A stretch of 64,000 nt of DNA from Eleusine coracana subsp. coracana (GCA_032690845.1 CM064433.1:39120658-39184657), one strand, 5' to 3'; positions 1 through 12,385 are shown, counted from the first letter of the stretch. A program made the numbers and translations. Notes: generated from the sequence alone by a model not told the origin.

Positions 1-940
1 CCATCGGTGGGACCCGAGCCCAGATAGGACGAGGCGACAAAACCCTGACCGAGCCAGAGATAGCGGAGCGGAGAAACTCGATTGCCCTGCCAGGACGGAA
101 CAGATCCCAACTCCGGGCAGGCCCGGACAAGCTTAACGCGACGTGACGACCCCGGACGGAAGGGGTCAAGTAAGACGGTGGTCAACAACCGCCAACCACC
201 CGACCTTAAATGTCGTACTCATTGCACATGCATAGTATCAGGAGGTCAAATCCTCTAGTATATCTGCCGCCGTCATCATCACCTGCGCCTACTGACGAAG
301 GTAGGCATGACAGGGCAGCTTGTGACGCTATCACCTAATGACATCCCTAACCACAGTGATACAGGATGAACTGATGGACAACAGGATTGATCACCACTCT
401 GATAATGTGATAGCGCCTATGATGCACCACCCCACGTATGGGCGCACACGCCATCTACAATAACGAGGGGAGCATGATCCAACGACAGGAAATGGGGGCA
501 TGCCTAAGCACAGTGCCCTCCCCATGACACGAGGCCAGGACGATGAGCCCGTAAGGACCGAAAACCATGCCACCGACCAGGAAATTCGCCTTCTTCTGCA
601 CGCCTCCACCAACTCCACACGCGTAGAACCCCGCTCTCTCTTTCTCTCTCTTTGTAAACGGGCCCATCCCCATGAAGTATAAAACGGGAGACCCACTCTC
701 TTCTCTAGAAAAGGGGCGGATAGAGGCAGACACACACCGAGCACACACAATTCACTCGCACCCGAGATTTGGAGCCTCCTCCTCTCTCACCACCGGAGCA
801 AGTAACACGAGCATGCCTGAGAACTAGACGTAGGGGGCATCCCCGAACCTGTATAACCTCCCGTGTCCTCTTGCTTAGCCATCACCGAGCCCGAAACGCG
901 TATTACTGTGAACAAATTCTACTAGCCGGTGATCTAAACA
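1..940 (-). mobile_element. LTR-type repeat, copy 1 (cut by window edge)
   Basis: Read on the minus strand from 940 leftwards, this begins TGTTTAGATCACC and matches, nearly base by base with small indels, the sequence starting at 21574 on the plus strand. The shared segments include the stretch about CCCCCTACGTCTAGT, the region about GAGTGGGTCTCCC and the closing segment about GGGTCCCACC. A common start with TG at the same base in two copies that have different flanks is what an LTR boundary looks like. No gag or pol is attached, so the superfamily is not decided. Reading frames across it are not coding. Confidence 0.55.
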
Positions 941-993
941 CCGAGACTCGCCGGTCAGCCCCGCGCCGCCCCTCCTCCAACGCAGGAGATGAC

Positions 994-1144
994 GGATCGG
1001 GCACGGGCGATGGTGGATCCGGCGCGGGCGACGGTGGATCCGGTGCGGGCGACGGTGGATCCAGGACGGGCGACAGTGGATCTGGCACGGGCGGCGCGGG
1101 CAACGACGGATCTAGCACGGGCTCTGGCGGGCCGAGCGGATCCG
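994..1144. repeat. 21-bp GC-rich minisatellite
   Basis: GGATC recurs at 994, 1015, 1036, 1057 and 1078, exactly 21 bp apart, inside a unit of the form GGATCnGGnnCGGGCGAnGGT. It decays after 1100, with further GGATC units at 1108 and 1138. The Gly/Ser/Asp-rich frames across it are a product of the repeat, not a gene. It sits just inside a CACTA-type end and is probably internal to that element. Confidence 0.85.
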
Positions 1145-1184
1145 ATCGAGGCGGGCTTGCGGCTAGGGTTCTGGGTTTTTTTTA

Positions 1185-1384
1185 TTTTTTGGTATTAATT
1201 CATAGCGGTGGGTGACATTGCTACTCGCCGCTACCGTAGTCATTCTATCGGCGGTTAATTCGACAAGTAAAAAATCCGTTGTTATAAATCTTGATTTTTA
1301 GCTATGCATTGGTAGTAGCGTGGAGGGCATACCCGCTGCTACAGTATTTTTAAACCGCCGTTACTGGCCTCTTTTGTTGTAGTA
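1185..1384 (-). mobile_element. CACTA (En/Spm-like) element terminus
   Basis: The reverse complement from 1384 reads TACTACAACAAAAGAGGCC followed by GTAACGGCGG. This closely parallels the CACTA end at 50840 (CACTACTATAAAAGTGGCC, then TACAACGG). Subterminal copies of the GCCGCTA / CGGCGGTTA type occur in both orientations across the block, as expected for transposase-binding repeats of CACTA elements. The outermost base is T instead of C. No transposase is visible; the rest of the element is overwritten by the repeat at 1-940. Confidence 0.6.
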
Positions 1385-1941
1385 TTTAGCGGTCAAGGTA
1401 TTATTTTATTTTTGAGCACTGCTACACATACGGCTGGATCGTTCGGCCCAGCCGTACGAACAATACAAAACACATCAGGTTAGCCTGTTAGACTCATGGG
1501 GATTATACTGGTCGAACAGCTCGGTCGTACACATTTCCGTTTATTTTTCTCTTGTTAACATGAGAATTGCCAAGAGAATTTCCATGTGACCTTGATTATT
1601 ATAGAATCATACAGATACAAAGAAGCTGATACCATATGTGGAAACCCGGGATTGTGCACATCTGATAATTCTAGACAAAGCATGTGATCCTACTGAACCT
1701 TATCTGCCTATAGATACAAGTCCAGGCATTCTTAACGTGTTCTTTGGTTTCTTGTGAGAGGTACATATTATACATTGTGGACAGTGAATCTTGTGACTCA
1801 ACAATTGAGGGAAAAGCCAACGACGTATAGATCCAATAAAATTAAATATCGAAAATAAAGGGCAGGCTACCACGTCACCTTGCTTTTTCGCTGCAGCTAC
1901 ATTATTGTGGACAGAGAATCTTGGTACCATCGAGACGCTTA
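1385..1941. other. No gene seen
   Basis: AT-rich sequence without a convincing reading frame. A short interrupted palindrome, CGGCTGGATCGTTCGGCCCAGCCG, lies near 1431, but I cannot assign it a role. The block ends at the TA target site of the Stowaway element. Confidence 0.5.
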
Positions 1942-2295
1942 CTCCCTCCGTCCCACTAAGTTAGCATTTGAGAGATATGGGGGAGATATCAAGAAAAGAG
2001 TGAAAAAGACACTGGCACCTCTCATAATTCCTCAGTCACATGATTGAATGAAGCAGCCTTAAATGCATGTACTCAAACTCCACGGTGTCAATTAAAAAAT
2101 TTCATTTTCCGCCAATCCAACAATGTTCTCTTCAAATAAAATAATAAGCAAAGCACACATAGGTTCGTGGATAGCTTTCCTTCATGCTGGAGGCGGCACA
2201 AAATAAATGGTAGTGGGACCCATGGACTCCTCAGATGCTTATAATCTGGGAATTATTTGAATCCCTCAAATACTAACTTGTTGGGACGGAGGGAG
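1942..2295. mobile_element. Stowaway MITE (Tc1/mariner type), 354 bp
   Basis: Terminal inverted repeats CTCCCTCCGTCCCACTAAGT and its partner ending TGGGACGGAGGGAG bound the element. It is flanked by the TA dinucleotide at 1940-1941 and 2296-2297, the target duplication of this superfamily. It has no coding capacity. Its right end is 25 bp before the ATG of the acyltransferase pseudogene, so it sits in the former leader or core promoter of that gene. Confidence 0.92.
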
Positions 2296-2320
2296 TACAC
2301 AAGATCTACATTGCACTCCA

Positions 2321-3139
2321 TGAAGATCACAGTGCAATTCTCGAAGGTCGCGAAGCCCACCAAAGGCGCCAGCGCTCCCCCCACAGCCACTAATAGCATC
2401 CCACTCACTGTGTTCGACACAGTGACCTACGGCAAACATGTATCCGGCATATACTACTTCCACCCACCAGCCCTGCCCAATGCAGTTCTAGAGATGGGCC
2501 TCGCCGAGGCCATGGCGGTTTACTGCAAATGGGCAGGTCGTCTTGGCTCGGATGTCAATGGGAACCGTGCAATCTTGCTCAATGACGCCGGTGCACGGTT
2601 CGTTGAGGCCATCGCCGATGTTGCGCTCAGCAGCATCGATCTATTAGAACCATACCCGAGCTTCTGAGCCTGTGCCCGAGCGGCAAAAATAGAGAGGAGC
2701 TAATGCTGGTCCTGGTCACCCGGTTCACGTGTGGATCCTTCACTGTAGGAACCACTGCGCACCATGTCGTGGCTGATGGTCTTGGCAGATGCAGCTTCAT
2801 GCTCGCATGGGGCAAGGCTGCACGTGGCATCGCTATCGATCCTGTCCTGCTACATGACCGCGCGTCCATTTTGCGCCCCAGAATCCTCCTAGAGTGGAGT
2901 TTGAGCATAGGGGTGTCGAATTCAAGCCTCGCAATGAGGTGAGTAACATCAAGATCACTGAGTCTAGCAACAATGTGGCTGTGCACACAGTGCACTTCAC
3001 CCCGGAAATGGTCTCCGAGCTGAAGTCACGGGCTTCGGTTGGAGCACCTCGATCGTATAGTTCGTTGCAGTGCATCACGGCGCACTTGTGGCGGTGCATC
3101 ACGGTGCATCACGAGCGCGAGGCCTAGATCAAGTCAAGC
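2321..3139 (+). pseudogene. BAHD acyltransferase pseudogene, 5' segment
   Basis: BAHD enzymes transfer an acyl group from a CoA thioester to an amine or alcohol. The N-terminal style (MKITVQFSKVAKP) and later motifs resemble the grass agmatine/tryptamine hydroxycinnamoyltransferases. Translation starts at the ATG at 2321 and is open to a stop at 2666. It then continues in other frames: 2703-2942 carries the catalytic HXXXD box as HHVVADG (2760-2780), and 2894-3127 carries a stretch with VHFTPEMVSELKS and CITAHLWRC. At least two frameshifts and several stops disable it. The coding sequence is cut at 3139 by a solo LTR and resumes at 6211. Exact substrate cannot be told. Confidence 0.87.
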
Positions 3140-6100
3140 TGTGAGACCCTAAAAATTTGGCCAATTAAAATACACCTGATAAACTATTTTATTTACCCTA
3201 GACAAGATCACTTTTGAATTAAATAAGAAAAAGTAAAAGTTAATTAGATCTAGAGACGAAAATGTTTTCAAAACCCTAAAACTTGGAACTTGACAAGTGC
3301 TTGCCCTCTCTTATTTTTCCTTTTCCCAAGTTTGGTTTGAATTTCCTTATTTGGATTTGGTTTGGTTTGGATTGAGTTTGAGAAGAACCAGAAAATAAAA
3401 ACAAAAAAACCCAAAACCCCCCTTAGCAGGCAACTCCCCTCCTTTTCTCCCTCTCGGCCCAACCGGCCCAGCCCCTACTCTCCACTCATGTGCGCGGGCC
3501 CGCATGCAGCCTCCCCAGCCCACTGGCTCGCTCGGCCCAGTTCTGCCTTCCCGCACTCGGCCTCCTCCTTCCACGCGACGCCATCGCCACCAGACCGAGC
3601 CGCTCGACGTCGTCGCCACCGGCCCCGTCGCGCCGACGCAAGATGACGCCATTGCCTTAACTCCTGGCCCTGCTAACGCCCCGGCGACGAGTCACCTCGC
3701 ACTGATTACGTCACGATGCGCACAACACCTCAGCATGGCCTTTCCGCGATGTGACCTAGCGCCGTAGCCATCGCGCCACCAGTGTCGCTGCCCTAAGCTC
3801 TACCACGTTGCCACGCCCCACCAGCGCTTAGGTTTTCGTCTCATCATCCTAACTCACGTCAAGACATCGCCGCGCCAGCAGCCGACGATGACCACACCCT
3901 GCACACCGCGAATCGACCCCTCATTGCCCACCGTCGCCTAATGCATGTCCTTGCCCAACGAGCGATTCCATCACCCTGTCCGTCATCGTCTAGTGCTTGG
4001 CTCCGTGCATCGATCAATCCCATTGCCCTACTCCGCCGCTGCCCCAGGCATCATGTCTAGCAGAGCCGGGCCCGAAGCAATGGCGCTAGCCACTGTGGAA
4101 ACGTGAATCACGCCCCCGCATCGCCTTTCATCTCACTCCACCCATAAATAGGATTGCCCATTGCGGCAAACACCTCACCGCCGCCCCGACCGCTCCAAGA
4201 AAGTGTTTAGCCACTCCCCTCCCATCTCTCTCTGGTCACGCCATTCGAGCCACCCTCACACTGAGAACTAGCCATAGGCCTCCCCTCACCTTACGGTCAC
4301 CCTTAGTGACCGCGGCACCGGCCCCGCACCCGTTTAGGCCTAATAACGTCGAGTTTGAGCCCCGCGGTGAGCAGCGGAGCTGCCAGCCATGGCGCCGCCA
4401 TCGCTCTCCCCTCCGGCCGCCGCGCGCTGCAGCTAACCAAGCTCAGTCGTTTGATCTCGATCGACGGCCACGATTAGAACTAAAGATACCCCTTCGCGTT
4501 ATAAACCAGAGCGCTTATCGCGTAATCGACGATCGTGGACCTGTAATCGATCCACCGTAGACCCGTGGACAACACCCTCTTCCCCGGTCCACCACCCCCG
4601 TAGACATATTCTATAGGATTTTCAATAGAAAAATAATTCCAAAATCTTATAAAATCCTAGAACTTATAGTTTTTACAGTTAGCCCCTTAGCTTTATTTTA
4701 ATTCTGTTTTAGCCCAATATTTTTATAGAAAAGTACCCAAACTTTTTTGTAATTATATTTTAGCCCCTGTCATTCTACAACCAAGCCCCTGGAAGTAGAG
4801 CCGAACTACGAGGAAGACGTCGAGGACGTGTTAGAGCCTACTTCTTATATGCATTATTCCTTGTCACTTTATGATTGCTTAGTTCAAACCCACTTGTATG
4901 AAAGGTAGCATTCGTACCGCCTATATAAATAAGGTGTGAATGTTAGATCCTTGATTGGTCGCATTTGATATCCCCTACCTTGATAACCCTAGGAAGTTAT
5001 TATTTGCCCTACTAGTAATTACGCTGCTTTGATAGAACACGCTTAGGACCTTTGACACTTGTCACCATACCCTTACACTATCAAGTTTTACAAAATGGGT
5101 GAAAGTGTGTTTGGTGGTGTGTAGGAACGGGTGGGTGATAAATCAACGGTGTTATGGTGAAGTTGGAGGGGGGGGGGGGGATAGATCTGGCTTCGGGTGA
5201 GACTTCCTAGTACTGGTGCAGAGTACTTGGTGATGGTGTCTCCGGTGTAGGTCCACCTATCATGGACGAGTGCTTGCCCTGCCGACTAGGAAACGGCTAG
5301 ATAAGACCTCAACCTGGTGATATTTTTAGTATGACCACAGAACCTGTATGGGCAGGACTAACGCAGATCCTGGGTAACGCATCAAGGAAGTATCACCCGA
5401 CGAGGTAGAAACGGACTCAGGGACCGGTTTCAGTGAAATGGTGATAAGTCCAGTACTTGGCAAAAATTGTTGGCGTGTGCCTTCGTTGTTATATGACTAA
5501 ATGTCATGATGGTGAAATCCCTCAGCTTCGTGGTGGACTTGTGGGCGTACCTGGATGAAGTGGAAGCGTTATGTGATTCGTAGCTAAGAGCACATAGCCT
5601 GTGGGTACAACGTACTAAGCTCTGCAGAGTTAACCCTAAATCATTCGGATGTCCGTTGTCACTGGTCTTGACACACCAAATCATTGGGCTCTTAGAAACT
5701 CCTTGATGTGTGAGTGGGTGTAGCGAAACCCGTGTTTTGTTGAATATGTGGCATGGTGTGCCAGAGTCATTACGACTGTGTGTTGGAAGGCTCAACTAAA
5801 AGTGAGAACTGTTGGAAGCGATCGAATATCCCTCAGGTCCAGCCAACCAAAAGTTATAAAACTGTTTTTGAAAACCCCCTTGATTCCATAAGTGAACCCC
5901 TGCATCCGCGCTTTTCCACAAAACTCTCAAACTTAGCCTTATTCCTTGATTACTACCCCCAAATGCATGTATTACCCTCTTGCTAGAGTTAGAGCTTGCA
6001 GAGTACCTTATGTACTCACTCTTGCCTTTAATTAAATCCTTCTAGAGGATAGAGCTTGTAACTTAAAACTTATATGACTCTATTGTCCCTGTGTGGACCT

Positions 6101-6205
6101 AAATAAGGATCGCTGTATCACTTTGTATCATTTGTATGTGTGTACCAACTACTGATACATGGATTGGTACGGAATACATGACATACCCCAGATAGGAGTA
6201 TGACA
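3140..6205 (+). mobile_element. Solo LTR (Gypsy type) inside the BAHD pseudogene, 3066 bp
   Basis: The block starts TGTGAGACCC and ends GAGTATGACA. It is flanked by perfect 5-bp direct repeats CAAGC at 3135-3139 and 6206-6210. Removing it with one repeat rejoins the acyltransferase reading frame. There is no PBS, PPT or gag/pol, so this is a single LTR left by LTR-LTR recombination. It contains a 13-G run at 5168-5180 and a GC-rich middle (3400-4560) whose overlapping frames on both strands are not genes. The TGTGA start suggests a Gypsy chromovirus; orientation is inferred from that end. Confidence 0.9.
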
Positions 6206-6717
6206 CAAGCTGACCAAGCTTAAGATAGCTGTGAATGGACGTCCAATGCGTAATCCACAGGTGCTGGAGGATTATGCCGGCAATGTTGTGCTATGGGCAC
6301 AACCAACCACCAGAGCAGGTGAGTTGCTGGGTAAGCCATTGTAGTTCACCGTGGAGCTCATATCCTGGGTAGTGTCCTGAATGGATGACAACTACTTCAG
6401 GTTGTTCATAGACTTTGCCACCTTTGAGTCCATGGAGAAGGAGGGGTAGGTGCCAACGAAGACGCCGGTAGGTTGCCAGACATCTTTGTATCTAACCTGA
6501 AGGGGATCCCAATGTTCGACCTGGACTTCGGCACTGGCAGACCGTTCTTGTGCACTCGCAGTCACCCTCCGTGGGAGGGCTATGTGTTCATCATGCCGCC
6601 TTTGTGCAATGATGGGAGCATGGACGTCCAAGTTACCCTCTTCATCCGCGCCATGGATATCTTCAAGGACTGCCGCTATTCTCTAGAAGCACGAGACACA
6701 CAACTGTAGAGATGTCG
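6206..6717 (+). pseudogene. BAHD acyltransferase pseudogene, 3' segment
   Basis: This continues the gene broken at 3139. It encodes, in shifted frames, LTKLKIAVNGR, the segment GNVVLWAQPTTRAGEL, and the C-terminal structural box DFGWG as DFGTG at 6524-6538, then a family-typical tail ending YSLEARDTQL. In-frame stops occur near 6345, 6378 and 6448 when compared with the parallel copy at 53893-54244, which is open through the same stretch. The original enzyme would have been about 430-440 residues, normal for the family. Certainly non-functional as written. Confidence 0.85.
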
Positions 6718-7530
6718 TGTTCAAAGTGTGATATTCACCAGAGGGACTGTGGTCAGAGTGGAACTTCGGAAATGTTGCAACAATATGTGATGTCTGAGAG
6801 CTATTAAACTTCTTGTAGCTTGACGCACTTTTCTTTTGTTTTGTTCCACAAGTTGCTACTGCTGTGTTGGCCTTGTGCATCTCACGGAGGAGAGCTGAAA
6901 GACAATCTTCCACGATCCAAAAGAAATGTTGTTTGTGTTTTTTGGTTTATTGTTAGAGTACTTTCATAGGAATCTCACAAATTTCCAATTCGGAGGATTT
7001 TGTTTTTTAATTTTCTGAAATATAAGTGGGACTTATAGAGGAGAGAATGAAGGGTCCATGAATCACGCACGGATAAGTTGACCAAGTGATCATGTCCGGT
7101 TATTACAGCACCTGTGTTGCACCCGAACATTTATGCCTACTAATAATACATGAGGAAATTTAAACTACTCAAAACAATCATAGAACACAGCATAAAAAAC
7201 TGCGTGCTGCTCTAAAGGATACGCGTGAATTCCCTCCACGCAAATATTCCTCCTTTTCTTTAGGCTGATCCAAAAAGGGTGTGGCCTTAAGATTAGACAC
7301 AAAGATGTCTGGGCAACCTACCAGTACCAGCCCCCATCAAAGTCCAGAAGCTATTTCCATTTCTTGGGCTGGTCCAAAATGTTTGTCGTCAGTAAATGGG
7401 TCACAAAAGATTCTATGAGCTGACCCAATACTTCAGCCACCAGGGCCTGGCTCCGGCTCTTCCTAAGCAAAGCATCGCCATTTCAACATTTCTTTGGTTC
7501 TGTTATCCAATCCTTCTATCGCTGCAAGAC
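6718..7530. other. 3' flank of the BAHD pseudogene; shared with 54245-54660
   Basis: From 6718 to about 7135 the sequence aligns with 54245-54665, including the segment TGACGCACTTTTCTTT and GATCCAAAAGAAATG. The shared part therefore extends more than 400 bp past the stop codon. From 7136 to 7530 I see no gene or element end. Confidence 0.7.
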
Positions 7531-7801
7531 TAAGAGCAATTCCAGTGGACTGAGCAAATGAGTCACTAAATGTCCTTTTAGTCACTCTAACATAAGAAAA
7601 TAACTCCAACTCATCTTTTATCCAGATGACTATTTTGAGCAGGCCACTAATTTTTTCCCCAGACCACCTAGAAATAATTTCCCACTATTTACCTCGAAAT
7701 GTGAGCCCAAGAATTTGTTTCGTTTCTCTCCTCTCTGATGTGAATGAACTCACGCAAGAAGTAACCACCGCCGCCACCGGCCACCCGGCCTGCACCTCCG
7801 C
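7531..7801. mobile_element. Possible truncated non-autonomous DNA element end
   Basis: Begins AGAGCAATTCCAGTGGACTG and continues with a spaced likeness to the left end of the element at 14102 (AGAGCATCTCCAGCCGGGTG). The matching right end was not found; it may have been displaced by the LTR that starts at 7802. Weak call. Confidence 0.35.
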
Positions 7802-9430
7802 TGTGACATCGCCACCTCAAAATGAGGGGTTAGTCAAGGATCGATATTCGGGTGACACTTGACGAGGCAAGAGTCTATCAATACACACAAATGAACATAG
7901 AAAATAGAGTACAATATCTAATTAAGTTATTACAATTTAGGTCCAAGGATACATAAAAGAGTTGAAGTTCGAAAACAAGTCATAGCGGAAGCAAATATTC
8001 TCGACGATACATAGCTTACAATAATTCATGGCAGCTCATAACTATGAATCATTCCTCGTGCTTCTCTGGAGTAGGAGAAAACGGAAACCCATTTCATGGT
8101 CCATCCCTTCAGGGGTTCACTATCCCACTCCTACGGTTACCATCCTTAGAGTACACAACATGCGACATACGTGTACAAAAAACTTAAACAATAAACTCTA
8201 AGCAACTAATACTCAGCAAGACTTACCCGTCAAAATGACATACTAAGGCCGACACCTAGCATGCAGGGGGCTAACCAAAGGTTTTTAGAATAATTGCAAA
8301 AACAACACTACTAATTGATCCTTATTTTTTAGATTTAGCCAAGTTAATAGAGTTTTTGCATAAATTAAACATTGTGTAGCTATACTATAACAAACATGGT
8401 TGCAATACAAATTATAGAAATACAATATCATTATTATTTCATTTTTGCTTCGATGTGACAACAATCACAAGTGGTACTCAATAACCACGAGAGACGGCGA
8501 CTCAAATCGATTTACATCCTGCAAGAGAAACCCAAGTACACGGTGCATGCACACTCCAAAGAGTCACGTAGGACAACCTTTCGCGAGACACCATAGAGCC
8601 AGGCCGGGTTTCACCGTTCCCGGGTACATGTCCTCCACGCGATACCCGGTATCCGTGGTTAGACCATGCACCCTTCCACCACTCATACCACCCAAATACC
8701 ACCATGCACTTATGATTATTCCCAAAGAGCGTTGAGGGACCGTCCAACTACTACGATAATCAAGTTACATCGGTTTACTAGTACCCATATCACTAGCTTG
8801 GTACTGTTCAAAACTTGCTCAAGGGACCACACTCGAATTTGGTTCTTAATCGACACAAACGGGACTATGACAAATAAGGGATAACCTTGCCATCTCAACC
8901 TACACATGCACTTCCTCATTTGGTCTCCAATTAATCCATATTTATGTGAGAGTTTCACTAGTAACAAATTCCCGAACCATCATATATCAAGTAGTCTTCA
9001 TACCACTCGATTTTGCTACCGATGACTCGATATTAAGCATATCAAAATCTAATGAATGGAACAAGTAGACTCGTACCCATAGGATTTGTTCTTCCTACAT
9101 GCAACTAGGATTTCAAATATTTCTTACACGTAATGCATAATATATGACACGCATACAGGTGATACAAAATAAAAACTTTGAAACATAGAAGTGCATCGGA
9201 GCTTGCCTTGGTTCAGATCAATATTAGCACTATCAGGAGGATTAGTCTCAGCTCCGGGCTTCTCCGGAACTATCTCCACCTCCAAACTCCCGCCGTTGTG
9301 TCCTATTGGATGAAATGCAATACAAGTAAGGATAGAAAGGATTCATAACACTTTCTCAGCAAATGCATGCTATGACATGATATATTTATTATTTGCATGG
9401 GTGCAATGGAGAAGGACATGGAGATTTCTT
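7802..9430 (-). mobile_element. Gypsy-type LTR fragment
   Basis: The left edge reads TGTGACATCGCCACC. The opposite strand holds the layout common in grass chromovirus LTRs: a short run rich in Glu/Asp/Pro codons (about 9220-9300) ending in CCAAGGCAAGC, followed by AT-rich sequence. A similar layout is seen in the LTR at 34232-36309, in the segment GACCAAGGCAAGCCCCGG. No target duplication was found, so the right edge is a guess. Small frames here are not genes. Confidence 0.45.
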
Positions 9431-10201
9431 ATATTACTTTCTTTTAATTCCGTGTAACGCGAACGATTGTTTTAGTGATGGCGGGGCAACGACGATGTGT
9501 GATGAGATTTTGACGTGCCCATAACCAAACAAGCACGTATGCACAATTTTTTTTGTAGCATTACAATACAGATAGCTAATTTGCTTGTGGGCTAATACAA
9601 CGAAACATGGGCCCATTCAAAATTCAAAGCAGTGCATAATGGTCGATTTAGATAAATATGCATGGGCCAACTACATGTCTGCAAAGGCAGCCCACATACA
9701 CCCTGTACAGATACATGTACAGCCCGGCAGTATGCATATACTACGAAATCCAGCTATATATAAGAGCCGTCAAATATGTGGCTAAGTTTCACAAGCACAT
9801 ACGCCCACAATCTGCCTTTCGGAGGTGCTAGTTGATTTGTGGTGTTCGTACAAAATAATTATGAAAGAATACACCGTATGAGCGGACGATTATGGTTGGC
9901 TTCTTGAAGGATCGACCCATGCACAAACGTTCAAATGTTCAAATGGCCCCATCAGTCAGCAGCTCGATATGAAATCCTGAGCTCCCAAGGCTGGATGGAT
10001 CGGTTTGGACTTGGCCAACCTCATGATAAGACCTGAACCGAAGTGATAAGCCTTGCCAACGACTGGAATTTCAAATTCATATGAGAAACCCGAGCGGCAA
10101 GGAACGGAAGCCGGAAACTTCGCTCGCGCTGACGCCTTCTGCAACTGAATGGCGGCGCTCCACACAACGCCCTCCTCTCATTGCTTGCCCTAGGCTTTGG
10201 C
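9431..10201. other. No gene seen; one TATA-like site
   Basis: Mixed-composition sequence without a credible frame. TATATATAA at 9755-9763, followed by AAGAGCC, could be a TATA box, but nothing recognisable starts downstream of it before the second TATA box at 10202. Confidence 0.4.
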
Positions 10202-10210
10202 TATAAAAGG
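10202..10210 (+). promoter_or_regulatory. Candidate TATA box (TATAAAAGG)
   Basis: A clean plant TATA box in the context TTGGCTATAAAAGGATGCCC is followed by a CT- and CA-rich stretch resembling a 5' leader. Start-site spacing would place transcription near 10235. It heads the unexplained unit that follows. Confidence 0.45.
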
Positions 10211-11383
10211 ATGCCCTCGGCTCTACTGCTGATACAGACGCATTCACCCGACGACGCCGTCATTCTGCTCCACCATCGTCTTCTTCCTCCAGCCATTCAC
10301 ACACAAAACACGCCGCCACTCTGTTCCGATCCACCATCAGTCTACATCCACAAGCCAACGTACTGCCGGCGCTCGGGAGCCTCGCCGATAGCGGCATCTT
10401 CACCTTCAAGCAGTCGCCGTCCGACGTTCTCTCATAGTCTCATGGCGGCTCACTTCGAGGGCGAGATTCTTTACGTTTTGTACTGATCATTCTGTTTTTT
10501 GTGTGTGCATAGCTTAGGTGCAGGAATATACATCGCAGAAGAGCATCACCCTCTTGTGCCGGCGAGTGATGATCCCGGCCATGATCTACATCAGTGCAAG
10601 AACAGCGGCACTCGCTATGACCTCGGCGATCCGGTCGCCGGCGGCAGCGACGAACATCTGAGGCCGCGCCCCAGGCAGCTCCGGCAATGGGCATGGCTAT
10701 TCGGCAGCGGGCGTAATATTCCTGGCGGCGTCTAGTGATATGATGGCTATGGTGGCCTGCATATCGTCGTCGACGATGCATCCAACAGAAGCTGCGATGT
10801 TATGGGCTCAATGGACCCAGTGACAAAGGCGATGGTAGAAAGATCTCCGGCAATCCGTCCAGTGATGACGTGATCTGAACCCATGTGTGCCGATGAGAAG
10901 AATAAACAGCCTCGCTGTACTCAACGGCGACTGCCGCCGCAGTCCGGCAACCGACGCTGTGATCTGGTCAGCTAACGGCAAAAACTCACCGGAGACGTGA
11001 GTAGCAGCCTAGCAGGTTAATCCTGTAGATGCAATGTTTAATGAATAGAGAGGCAAAGGTTCTCCGAACAGAACCATGCACAAATGCACACGTGCAGTGT
11101 ACGAGCAAACCTGAATGAATCAAGTCATGTAACTCAGCAGTACGTACTCCAGTATATTACTATGATGATTAAAGCCCGCTGCCTGCCTGTCAACGATCAA
11201 GATGTACAACTAAAGGGCTCCGATGTTGTGGCTCACTAAATGGCCCACACTGATGGCCAGTCACGATACGTGACATGATTAGTTTTACCCTGAACAAGTA
11301 TTGCAGTAATATATATGGTAAGGCCAACGCCAAGCAAAATCTGCCATATGACTAAGTATATCACAATAATGATCTCAGAAGCT

Positions 11384-12116
11384 TAGGGATGAAAGCGGAT
11401 CGGATCGGATAATACCTTCTTCACATCCTACTCCATATTTTTTTTATCGGATTCAGGACGGAGCGGATAACACACGGATGCGGATGCGAATACGGATATT
11501 TTCAGATGTCGGAGATGGTGCGGATTCGGACCAAAGGTGGATCGGAAGCGGACTTTAAATTATCGAATGATACCTCTTCATGTAGAGAAATATATGCTGA
11601 TTAAGAATTTGTAGAGTACATGTATAATCATAGCAGCCTTCAAGAAGGACAACCAAAACACACAACCTAATCTTTTAAGTGATTACTCATAGAAAATAAA
11701 AAAATATATGTGTTCTATATTTGAAAAATCAGGCAAATATAAAAAACAAAATAAAATATCTGAAGCAAACATTAAACAAATCTTTATTTTTTTTGTCATA
11801 TGACGAACTTCAATACATAATAGTATGTTGAGCGACGCGGTCAAGCCTCATTTTCACTATCATAAGACATTATATATTTTGGGTTGGTAAAATTATCAGA
11901 TAAACCTATTATGAGCTTCGGATAATCTACTTCAAATTATTGGATTATCTGTATCCATCGGATTTTGTCAATATCATAACCTATCCTACATCCTCATGTC
12001 ATCGGATTCGGATTATTCATATCCGCTAAAAAACCACAAATGCTCCCCGCACATCCTCAAAAATCGGATTCGAATCGGATTGGTTTCAGAAATTATCCAC
12101 ACCTCTTTCACCCCTA
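11384..12116. mobile_element. Non-autonomous hAT (Ac/Ds-like) element, 733 bp
   Basis: Ends are TAGGGATGAAAGCGG and, inverted, CTTTCACCCCTA, matching the Ac/Ds terminal sequence type CAGGGATGAAA. The 8-bp flanks are CAGAAGCT (11376-11383) and CAAAAGCT (12117-12124), seven of eight identical, as expected for hAT insertions. The interior has many GGATCGGAT / ATCCGAAT subterminal motifs in both orientations and no coding frame. Confidence 0.87.
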
Positions 12117-12239
12117 CAAAAGCTTAAACAAAAGCGAAATCTTCTAAGTGTCACATGAATACAAGTTTTGCTATTACCACAATCATCCATTTTCTGTGCC
12201 ATCAAGGCCGGTGAACCATGCGAAGTCTCATTGCTTCCT

Positions 12240-12385
12240 TGGCCGACGAGGCCAGGATTCTTGTTTTTTGTGACCGACGAGGCCGGAACTTGTTCGCGAC
12301 TGACGAGGCCAAACACTCGAGACTTCATGGGAATCCCCACGACGATGCCGGATATCCATCACTAGAGGCTGACGAGGCTCTAGCA
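12240..12385. repeat. Dispersed GACGAGGC repeats
   Basis: GACGAGGC occurs at about 12245, 12277, 12302 and 12370, with a related ACGAGGCC near 12523, at uneven spacing. Frames across it translate the repeat and are not convincing proteins. Confidence 0.5.

Noticed and set aside
769..1215. 148-codon Gly/Ser/Asp-rich frame and its overlaps
   Set aside because: Produced by the 21-bp minisatellite, whose period is a multiple of three; no start context or domain.
3347..3767. Overlapping Pro/Arg-rich frames
   Set aside because: They lie inside the solo LTR 3140-6205 and are open on both strands because of GC content.
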